Of a stretch of 18,496 nt of DNA, positions 1-4,239 are shown one piece after another. The stretch's first letter is position 1. The number at the start of each line of letters is the position of its first letter. The position numbers and the translations under genes are program-made. The stretch covers positions 1 to 18,496 of the forward strand of contig JAIRNB010000138.1 of assembly GCA_031258265.1 (NCBI GenBank), given 5' to 3'. The notes under the pieces are model-generated. The model made no database searches. It saw only the letters and a list, made by a program, of their open reading frames with translations, and had not been told where the DNA came from. This DNA comes from Treponema sp. (lineage in GTDB: Bacteria > Spirochaetota > Spirochaetia > Treponematales > Breznakiellaceae).

Positions 1-1
1 T

Positions 2-19
2 TTTGAATGGGACTGGTAA
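2..19 (+). CDS. C-terminal end of a probable antitoxin gene (partial, cut by window edge)
   Basis: Reading from base 2 gives Phe-Glu-Trp-Asp-Trp followed by TAA at 17-19. An acidic, tryptophan-rich tail is what MazE/AbrB-type antitoxins commonly use to bind their MazF partner. The last A of the stop is the first A of the toxin ATG (TAATG), the usual translational coupling of antitoxin to toxin. Only five codons are visible, so the identification rests on position, overlap and the tail; the rest of the gene lies outside the window. Confidence 0.45.
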   Translation, partial: FEWDW

Positions 20-336
20 TGAGGCAGTACGAAATTTATCTTGTGAATCTTGATCCTACGATAGGGCATGAAATACAAAAGACGCGCCCTTGTGTAATCG
101 TTTCTCCTGACGAAATGAATAAGTATATTGGAACTATTATTATTGCGCCAATGACTACTAAATCCCATAAATATCCCACACGTCTTGAAATAAATTTACA
201 AAATAAAAAAGGTTGGATTGTATTAGACCAGATAAGGACGATAGATAAACAAAGATTAATAAAAAAAGTTGGAGAAATAGATGAAAATGATGTACTAAAA
301 ATAAAAGAAATAATAATGGAAATGTTGGTAAAATAG
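19..336 (+). CDS. mazF: MazF/PemK-family mRNA interferase toxin
   Basis: A 105-residue type II toxin predicted to cleave single-stranded RNA at short specific sequences in the cytoplasm when its antitoxin is lost. The family signatures are visible: the N-terminal EIYLVNLDPTIG strand, KTRP (residues 21-24, with Arg23 in the catalytic position), Thr46-Thr47 in the APMTT segment (the second catalytic position), and LDQIRTIDKQRL (69-80). I chose the ATG at 19 rather than the in-frame ATG at 7 because it overlaps the stop of a probable antitoxin as TAATG and starts the family's conserved N-terminus. Length fits the family (about 105-120 residues). The gene is strikingly AT-rich, with many A/T third positions and lysine/isoleucine codons, unlike the GC-rich genes that follow, which suggests horizontal acquisition. 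No terminator with a T-run is evident after it. Confidence 0.9.
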   Translation: MRQYEIYLVNLDPTIGHEIQKTRPCVIVSPDEMNKYIGTIIIAPMTTKSHKYPTRLEINLQNKKGWIVLDQIRTIDKQRLIKKVGEIDENDVLKIKEIIMEMLVK

Positions 337-377
337 AAAAGGCCAAACTGCATCTAACAACAGCACTGTATTGTTCC

Positions 378-390
378 GCCGCCAGGCGGC
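378..390. repeat. Perfect inverted repeat, 6-bp arms
   Basis: GCCGCC at 378-383 and GGCGGC at 385-390 flank a single A. It is the first of three short perfect palindromes in the 195-base gap between mazF and oadG. There is no T-run, so a terminator role is not supported. Confidence 0.6.
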
Positions 391-429
391 TCCAGGGTTT
401 TGGCTGACTAGGCCCTGCGCGAAAATCCG

Positions 430-455
430 GGAATAACCGCGCCGGCGGTTATTCC
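430..455. repeat. Perfect inverted repeat, 11-bp arms, 4-nt loop
   Basis: GGAATAACCGC (430-440) and GCGGTTATTCC (445-455) are exact reverse complements around GCCG. It could form a stable hairpin on either strand. It lies between two convergent genes (mazF and oadG), so a bidirectional termination role is possible, but no T-run follows on either side. Confidence 0.75.
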
Positions 456-466
456 GCTGCCCCCGT

Positions 467-480
467 ATGCGCAGGCGCAT
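467..480. repeat. Short inverted repeat, 6-bp arms
   Basis: ATGCGC (467-472) and GCGCAT (475-480) around AG. It is the third member of the small palindrome cluster in the mazF-oadG gap. Confidence 0.5.
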
Positions 481-531
481 TAGTGTGGATATTAGTTTGT
501 GCCCGCGCACAACTCCGCTTGCGGGGGAACT

Positions 532-813
532 TCAGGATAAGCTTGCCGGTTCAGAATGTTCTTTCTCTTTTTTCCGGTATTCCGTAACCGCTGTCGTTAT
601 GGCGGCGGTAATTTCCGGCCTTGCCGTTCCGGCGGCTTTTTTTGGAGAGGGGACATCCTGCGACTGCGTCACATCCTTGTCCCAGCCCATTTTATGCACC
701 AGTTTTGCCGTCATGTTTACGCAGACCACCATAAACCACAAAAAAGCAAACACCACGGCCATCCCCAGCGCCGTTAAAAGGGCGCTCTGTTCAAGCATTT
801 TAGCAATCGTCAT
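532..813 (-). CDS. oadG: Oxaloacetate decarboxylase gamma subunit (OadG family), stand-alone
   Basis: A 93-residue membrane protein of the sodium-pump decarboxylase gamma family. In the complex, OadG anchors and stabilises the biotin-bearing alpha subunit against the beta-subunit sodium channel. Visible features: a short N-terminal amphipathic start, one hydrophobic segment (about residues 10-32, ending FLWFMVVCVNMTAKL), the family's KMGWDKD segment just after it, a Pro/Ala/Lys-rich linker, and a C-terminal PEITAAITTAV helix typical of OadG. The ATG at 813 is preceded by AGGAGG (821-826) at 7 bases, so the start is well supported. Alpha and beta subunit genes normally sit beside it, but none does here: the next gene downstream is the convergent mazF, and upstream is a PTS IIA gene behind a hairpin. 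It either works with subunits encoded elsewhere or is a relic. The start signal argues for a live gene. Confidence 0.85.
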   Translation of the reverse strand: MTIAKMLEQSALLTALGMAVVFAFLWFMVVCVNMTAKLVHKMGWDKDVTQSQDVPSPKKAAGTARPEITAAITTAVTEYRKKEKEHSEPASLS

Positions 814-844
814 GTAAGGACCTCCTTAATTTGTCCAAAAGGTA

Positions 845-877
845 TTTGCTCCCGTTTTGGTACAAAACGGGGGCAAA
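845..877 (-). terminator. 15-bp hairpin between ptsN-like gene and oadG, possible terminator
   Basis: The arms 845-859 and 863-877 pair over 15 bp with one G-T wobble around a 3-base loop (GTA). It lies 68 bases past the stop of the IIA gene and 31 bases before the oadG start on the same strand. The A/T ends of the stem give a modest T content on the minus-strand transcript, but there is no clean T-run. It could be a terminator for the IIA gene or a processing or regulatory stem in the oadG leader. Confidence 0.5.
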
Positions 878-945
878 ATGCTAACCGGTGAGCGCCGGCG
901 GCTCATTCCACTGGTTTTTGTAAAACGTCCCATGCCTTCCCCTTT

Positions 946-1395
946 TTAATGGAACCGGGACAAAATACGATGAATCTCCTCCGGGCCGCCGGCTTTCCAC
1001 AAAAGTTCCAGGCCGTTGGAATTAATCAGGGACATAACCCGGTTCAGAACGCGCAAATGTTTTTCCCGGGACGCGTCGCCCATGACAATCAAAAAGACAC
1101 AGTGAACCGGTTTTTCATCAAAGGCTCCGTATTCAATACCGGCTTCCGAAAGGCCCAAGGCGCCGAAAATGCCGTCTGTTCCCGGATAATACCCGTGGGG
1201 GACCGCGACACCCGGAGCAACGGAGGTGTTCAGTTTATTTTCCCGGTCCTGTATCGCCCGTAAACTAATATCCCGGTCCAGCAGGGGATGAACCGCTATT
1301 ACGGCCTCAATAAGTTCCCCAAAAACATCTTCCTTGGTTTTGCCTGCCAGGTTCGGTTTTATCGTTCGTTTATCAAAAATATCACTGAGCGGCAT
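946..1395 (-). CDS. ptsN: PTS IIA protein of the fructose/PtsN (nitrogen) type
   Basis: A 149-residue single-domain phosphocarrier of the EIIA-fructose/mannitol/Ntr fold. It would accept a phosphate from HPr on His67, in the diagnostic motif GVAVPHG, preceded by a DRENKLNTSVAPG segment matching the family's RE...T.....A.PH pattern. No IIB, IIC or HPr gene is adjacent, so a regulatory PtsN-like role is likelier than sugar uptake; many spirochaetes keep such soluble PTS proteins without permeases. The reading frame stays open another 70 codons upstream, but that part crosses a palindrome and is not family-like. The ATG at 1395 is preferred because GGAGGAA sits 7 bases before it (1401-1407) and the protein then starts where PtsN proteins start. 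It overlaps the end of a coding remnant (stop at 1382-1384) in another frame. Confidence 0.85.
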   Translation of the reverse strand: MPLSDIFDKRTIKPNLAGKTKEDVFGELIEAVIAVHPLLDRDISLRAIQDRENKLNTSVAPGVAVPHGYYPGTDGIFGALGLSEAGIEYGAFDEKPVHCVFLIVMGDASREKHLRVLNRVMSLINSNGLELLWKAGGPEEIHRILSRFH

Positions 1396-1504
1396 CCTGT
1401 TTCCTCCGCGCTTTTTTAGCTTCGATATAAAACTCGCCAGGGATAATGGCAGGGGCGGCGATTCCGTACACACCCAAACCAACCGCAAATTGGAAGACTT
1501 GCAA
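1382..1504 (-). pseudogene. C-terminal remnant of a small membrane protein, or a small gene with an unclear start
   Basis: An open frame ending in TGA at 1382-1384 encodes about 40 residues (LQVFQFAVGLGVYGIAA..., then ...EFYIEAKKARRKQ...). They resemble the end of a membrane protein: one hydrophobic segment with a Pro-Gly break, then a lysine/arginine-rich tail. The protein-like part begins exactly at the edge of the 1505-1539 palindrome; upstream of that the same frame reads through palindromes and small tandem repeats and does not look like protein. The first codon after the palindrome is TTG without a recognisable ribosome-binding site. The frame overlaps the ptsN start by about 14 bases, as coupled genes do. 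I do not recognise the family. It may be a gene whose 5' end was replaced. Confidence 0.35.
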
Positions 1505-1539
1505 GCCAAGCTTCGCTTGGCAGCCAAGCGAAGCTTGGC
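1505..1539. repeat. Perfect 16-bp inverted repeat made of two smaller dyads
   Basis: GCCAAGCTTCGCTTGG (1505-1520) and CCAAGCGAAGCTTGGC (1524-1539) are exact reverse complements around CAG. Each arm is itself a small dyad (CCAAG...CTTGG), so the site can fold as one long hairpin or as two side-by-side hairpins. There is no T-run, so it is not a simple terminator. It sits between ptsN and the next minus-strand gene. Confidence 0.8.
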
Positions 1540-1566
1540 AAACCAGCCGGGTTGTTGAACAAGCCC

Positions 1567-1624
1567 AATGAACAGCAATGAACAGCCCGCGGGATATGAA
1601 AACAAGATCGCGCAAACAAGATCG
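1567..1624. repeat. Two short tandem duplications
   Basis: AATGAACAGC is repeated back to back at 1567-1576 and 1577-1586. AACAAGATCG occurs at 1601-1610 and 1615-1624 (period 14). They flank the 1505-1539 palindrome on its upstream side and suggest local slippage or template switching. No coding signal is seen here. Confidence 0.6.
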
Positions 1625-1764
1625 TAATCCGGGTAAAAAGCAATTCATGTTTTCAGCCGCTTAATTACCATGGGAACCACGCGCAAAACCCGGCAAGGTT
1701 TAGGGGATTCCCATTAACTTCCCATTAACCGAAAAGAGAAAATTATGCTGTTGTTAAAGGGGGA
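1625..1764. other. Intergenic leader region with an exact 11-bp tandem repeat
   Basis: TTCCCATTAAC is repeated directly at 1708-1718 and 1719-1729. The region lies upstream of the ptsN unit on the minus strand and downstream of the small membrane protein. An 11-bp period places the two copies on nearly the same DNA face, so a regulator site is possible, but I found no convincing -35/-10 pair to go with it. Taken with 1396-1624, no complete gene is seen in this stretch. Confidence 0.45.
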
Positions 1765-2124
1765 TCAGACTCGAAGTTTTAAGAGAATGGTATTTTTTAT
1801 GTAATATGCCGCAGCCTTGGTAAAAAGCCTGAGGGCCGCATACAAAAGACCCGCTCCGGCGCTGAAAGAGCTTAACGGCGTTGTCATCCGGGCTGAACTG
1901 TGGCGTAGCGGAGAAAACGAACGGTCTTTTGCGGAGCTTATTGCCGCGAGATATTCAACAGGGCAGCTAAGGGCGGTAAAAAATACGCTTCTATCCGCCA
2001 TTCCGCCCGCGGGGTCTTCAAAATAAGGGGCATCCAGGGACATGAACATGGCCGTTCCCATGGCGGCAAGGGCAATATACGCCGCCGCATAAAAACGCCA
2101 TTTTTTCACCAAATGCCGACCCAT
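1765..2124 (-). CDS. Unrecognised small membrane protein, two predicted membrane segments
   Basis: I do not recognise this family. From the ATG at 2124 the frame gives 119 residues: a basic start (MGRHLVKKW), a hydrophobic segment at about 10-29 (FYAAAYIALAAMGTAMFMSL), a polar middle with acidic and serine-rich stretches, and a second hydrophobic helix near the C-terminus (about residues 88-108). The positive N-terminus followed by a membrane segment is what persuades me it is a real inner-membrane protein. The frame stays open further upstream to 2229, but that portion crosses a perfect hairpin and is unlikely to be translated. The ribosome-binding site is weak (AGGA about 11 bases away), and an opposite-strand frame is also open over part of the region, so the call is tentative. 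Confidence 0.45.
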   Translation of the reverse strand: MGRHLVKKWRFYAAAYIALAAMGTAMFMSLDAPYFEDPAGGMADRSVFFTALSCPVEYLAAISSAKDRSFSPLRHSSARMTTPLSSFSAGAGLLYAALRLFTKAAAYYIKNTILLKLRV

Positions 2125-2162
2125 AGAACCACTATATCCTGCGCCGCAATTTTTACACAAGA

Positions 2163-2198
2163 GGGGCTCTTTCAAAACGAAAGTTTTGAAAGAGCCCC
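2163..2198 (-). terminator. 16-bp perfect hairpin downstream of the aldo/keto reductase
   Basis: GGGGCTCTTTCAAAAC (2163-2178) and GTTTTGAAAGAGCCCC (2183-2198) are exact reverse complements around a 4-base loop (GAAA on the plus strand, a GNRA-type loop; TTTC on the minus strand). It sits about 60 bases past the reductase stop, where a terminator is expected. The following minus-strand bases (TCTTGTG) are only mildly T-rich. The inner half resembles the hairpin at 13951-13980. Confidence 0.5.
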
Positions 2199-2255
2199 CT
2201 GCGGCCCCCACGCAGCCCCTGCGGCCCACGCGGCAGCCTGCGGCCCCTGCAACAG
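2196..2255. repeat. Three imperfect about 20-bp tandem repeats with a CCTGCGG core
   Basis: Units at 2196-2215, 2216-2236 and 2237-2255 share CC(CC)TGCGGCCC followed by a variable part ending in CAG. The tract fills the space between the 2163-2198 hairpin and the reductase stop codon. The CCTGCGG core also forms the tips of hairpins in the 3523-4032 region. Confidence 0.6.
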
Positions 2256-2259
2256 CCCG

Positions 2260-3438
2260 CTATTCCACCCAGCCCTTCAGCCTTTCGTGGGCCGTTTCCA
2301 GTTCTTTGACAATCCCGATATGCTGGGGACATTTCTTTTCGCAGGCCCCGCACTTAACGCAGAGACCGGCGTCCTGCTTGGAGCGGACCTGGAACATATA
2401 GCTCCGCCGGGACGGTTCAAAGGTCCCAAACATTACCCCGTCGTTGTACTTGCCAAAAACCTGGGGAATATTCACCCCCTGAGGGCAGGGCAGACAGTAT
2501 TCGCAGCCCGTACAGGAAATGGACTTCATGGACAGGTACTGTTCCCGCACCCGGGCGATTAAACGCTTTTCCTCGCCGCTTAAACTTTCCGCCGCAGCGC
2601 CGGGTTTGGAGAAAATGTCGATATTGTCTTTTAACTGCTCCATGGTGGAAACCCCGCTCAGGATGGTACTCACCTCCGGGTAATTCAACACATGACGGAA
2701 AGCCCATTCCACACCGCTGCGCTTTTCCCTATAGGTGTCGTAGATAGCCTGCACCGGGGCCGGAGGAACGGCCAGATTGCCCCCCCTTAGGGGTTCCATA
2801 ATCACCAGGGCGCAGCCCTTCTTCCCCGCGTCCCGGATAGCCTGCTCCGTGGCCTCCCGGTCCACGTCGATCAGATTTTGCTGAATCTGACACATCCCCC
2901 AGTCGTAGTAATCCAGCACCGGCTTAAAGCCCGCGTAATCCCCGTGGTAGGAAAAGGCAATCGCCCCAATCAGCCCCTCGGCCCGGAATTTTTCGTATTC
3001 CTCGATAACCCCGGCGGCCTTAATCGCCTCCCAGTCCCTGGCCCCGATATTGTGGATCAGGTACACATCAATGTAAGCGGTCCGCAGTTTCTTCAGCGCG
3101 GCCTCCAGATTGCGCCGGGCGTTTTCCAGCAGCGTCTTCCCCCCGCCGGAACCCAGGTCCTGCATCACCCCAAAAGGCTGCTTGGTGGCAATCTTTACCC
3201 TCTCCCGGCGTCCCCCCTCCAGGGCCTCCCCCAGCACCTCTTCACTGGTCTTGTTGTGGTAGCCATAGGCGGTATCGAAGTACGTTACCCCATGGTCCGC
3301 CGCGTAACGAATCATCTCCCAGGCCCTTTCCCGGTCCACCTCCGCGTGGTCCCCCCTAAGAATCCGGGGCAGCCGCATACAGCCCATCCCAAAGGCCGAC
3401 ACCTGGTAGCCAAGTTTCCCATATTGGCGGTATTGCAC
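2260..3438 (-). CDS. Aldo/keto reductase fused to a C-terminal two-[4Fe-4S] ferredoxin domain
   Basis: A 392-residue cytoplasmic oxidoreductase. Residues 1 to about 290 form the aldo/keto reductase barrel: GMGCMRLP near the start, then the catalytic tetrad Asp55 and Tyr60 (FDTAYGY), Lys86 (ATK) and His129 (LIHN), and the cofactor-side SGVSTMEQL motif near 261-269. The C-terminal part carries two cluster motifs, Cys309/312/315/318 followed by Pro and Cys360/363/366/370 followed by Pro, as in bacterial-type ferredoxins. This fused type is common in anaerobes; its physiological substrate is not known from sequence. The start is GTG at 3438, 6 bases after AAGGAG (3445-3450). It is transcribed alone, from a good promoter at 3473-3501. 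The fusion suggests electron exchange with ferredoxin-type partners rather than only NAD(P)H, which is an inference. Confidence 0.92.
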   Translation of the reverse strand: MQYRQYGKLGYQVSAFGMGCMRLPRILRGDHAEVDRERAWEMIRYAADHGVTYFDTAYGYHNKTSEEVLGEALEGGRRERVKIATKQPFGVMQDLGSGGGKTLLENARRNLEAALKKLRTAYIDVYLIHNIGARDWEAIKAAGVIEEYEKFRAEGLIGAIAFSYHGDYAGFKPVLDYYDWGMCQIQQNLIDVDREATEQAIRDAGKKGCALVIMEPLRGGNLAVPPAPVQAIYDTYREKRSGVEWAFRHVLNYPEVSTILSGVSTMEQLKDNIDIFSKPGAAAESLSGEEKRLIARVREQYLSMKSISCTGCEYCLPCPQGVNIPQVFGKYNDGVMFGTFEPSRRSYMFQVRSKQDAGLCVKCGACEKKCPQHIGIVKELETAHERLKGWVE

Positions 3439-3472
3439 GATCCTCTCCTTGCCAAATGAAGTTGGACCGTAT

Positions 3473-3501
3473 GTTAAATGTTAATGTTAACGTTAAGTCA
3501 A
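3473..3501 (-). promoter_or_regulatory. Sigma70-type promoter of the aldo/keto reductase with GTTAA repeats in the spacer
   Basis: On the minus strand TTGACT (-35, 3496-3501) is followed after 17 bases by TTTAAC (-10, 3473-3478). That matches the consensus at 5/6 and 4/6 with ideal spacing, and leaves a leader of about 25-30 bases to the GTG. On the plus strand GTTAA recurs at 3473, 3480, 3486 and 3492, a near 6-bp periodicity covering the whole spacer. This could simply be an AT-rich spacer or a repressor site. Confidence 0.6.
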
Positions 3502-3522
3502 GGGCACGGGAAACAGCTTTTA

Positions 3523-4032
3523 GAGGGGGAAGCCTCCCCCTCACTCCATAGTCCTCGCGCCAAACCCTGCGGGTTTGTCCCTGCGGTCTATTCCGTTACC
3601 CCCTCCACGGGGGGTAACCGATCATGGGTAGCAGCCGCATTATCCGGAGATTACGGGGCAAACCCCGCCGTGACCCCCCCGTGACGCCCCCCGCCTTCGG
3701 CTTTTGTTCCAGCACAAACCTGCGGTTTGTGCCGCGCGCGCCCTGGCTTAGCTAAAGCTAAGCCGCATTTTCTCAATATCTGGGGAATTCATTGGCGCTA
3801 TGCGGTTCCACATTATCTAATTTACAGCCTTCGGCTGTATATGCTGGCCGGCATGGATGCCGGCTGTGATAGATGTATACGTTTTTGCTTTGCAAAAACG
3901 TAAAGCCTAAAAATGGCATGGATGCCATTTTTAGGCCGCGCAAGGGATAGAGCGGAAATACCGGAAGCCCGCCGCAGGCGGGCTGAGGAATTGCAGCGAT
4001 AGCCCGGTTTTTGCGTGAATGGCACGCAAAAA
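3523..4032. repeat. Gene-free region packed with about a dozen distinct perfect hairpins
   Basis: This 510-base stretch has no credible gene; the longest frames are palindromes read as protein. It holds exact inverted repeats with small loops: 3523-3542 (8-bp arms), 3561-3577 (7), 3595-3618 (9), 3654-3667 (5), 3712-3732 (9), 3745-3764 (8-9), 3823-3839 (7), 3847-3864 (8), 3878-3902 (11), 3905-3936 (15), 3966-3984 (8), 4008-4032 (10). Many loops are three bases (TGC, TTC, TTT, GCA). Arm sequences differ between hairpins, so this is not a simple repeat array, but tips recur: CCTGCGG, CCTTCGG and GGCATGGATGCC. Those from 3823 to 3936 lie almost end to end. None is followed by a convincing T-run. 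I see no function; candidates are a structured RNA, nucleoid or protein binding sites, or a scar of repeated template switching. Confidence 0.8.
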
Positions 4033-4094
4033 TGCGCCCAAAAACATAATGAAAAAAAGTAAACGCCAGTCCCCTGCCTTCGGCGGCTCAGAGC

Positions 4095-4141
4095 TTGTTA
4101 AAAAACCGTGTACCGGTTATTCTCTCTTAATCCACCGGTTA
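4095..4141 (+). promoter_or_regulatory. Candidate promoter and operator of the ABC importer operon
   Basis: TTGTTA (4095-4100) and TATTCT (4118-4123) are separated by 17 bases, each matching the sigma70 consensus at 4/6. The direct repeat ACCGGTTA occurs at 4112-4119, touching the -10, and at 4134-4141, exactly 22 bases apart, that is two helical turns. A small inverted repeat AACCG...CGGTT (4104-4118) overlaps the first copy. The arrangement would suit a repressor of the importer. It does not match the NikR operator as I know it. The leader to the ATG at 4240 would be about 110 bases. Confidence 0.4.
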
Positions 4142-4239
4142 CACGTTGTATAGCGGAACGGATTGAAAATTGTACCGCATGAAGCGGCGCTTTTTCGGAT
4201 CGAAACTGCCGGAAACACCCTCTAATTCAGGATAAATCT

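Noticed and set aside
1396..1605. A longer PtsN-like protein starting 70 codons further upstream
   Set aside because: The extension crosses a perfect palindrome and tandem repeats. A strong ribosome-binding site and the family N-terminus sit at 1395.
1817..2026. A 69-codon plus-strand frame opposite the small membrane protein
   Set aside because: No ribosome-binding site. The opposite frame shows a basic start and membrane helices, which are more protein-like.
3823..3839. UUCG tetraloop hairpins at the CCTTCGG tips
   Set aside because: When the flanking arms are paired in register the loop is the triplet TTC. Closing as C(UUCG)G would break the next pair.
3822..4025. A 67-codon minus-strand frame in the hairpin region
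   Set aside because: Its codons are entirely palindrome arms read as protein; it has no ribosome-binding site and no protein-like pattern.
3523..4032. CRISPR array
   Set aside because: The hairpins do not share a common repeat and are not spaced by uniform unique spacers; no cas genes are nearby.
4095..4141. NikR operator upstream of the Nik-like operon
   Set aside because: The NikR site is a GTATGA-type inverted repeat with a long spacer; the repeats here are direct and of different sequence.
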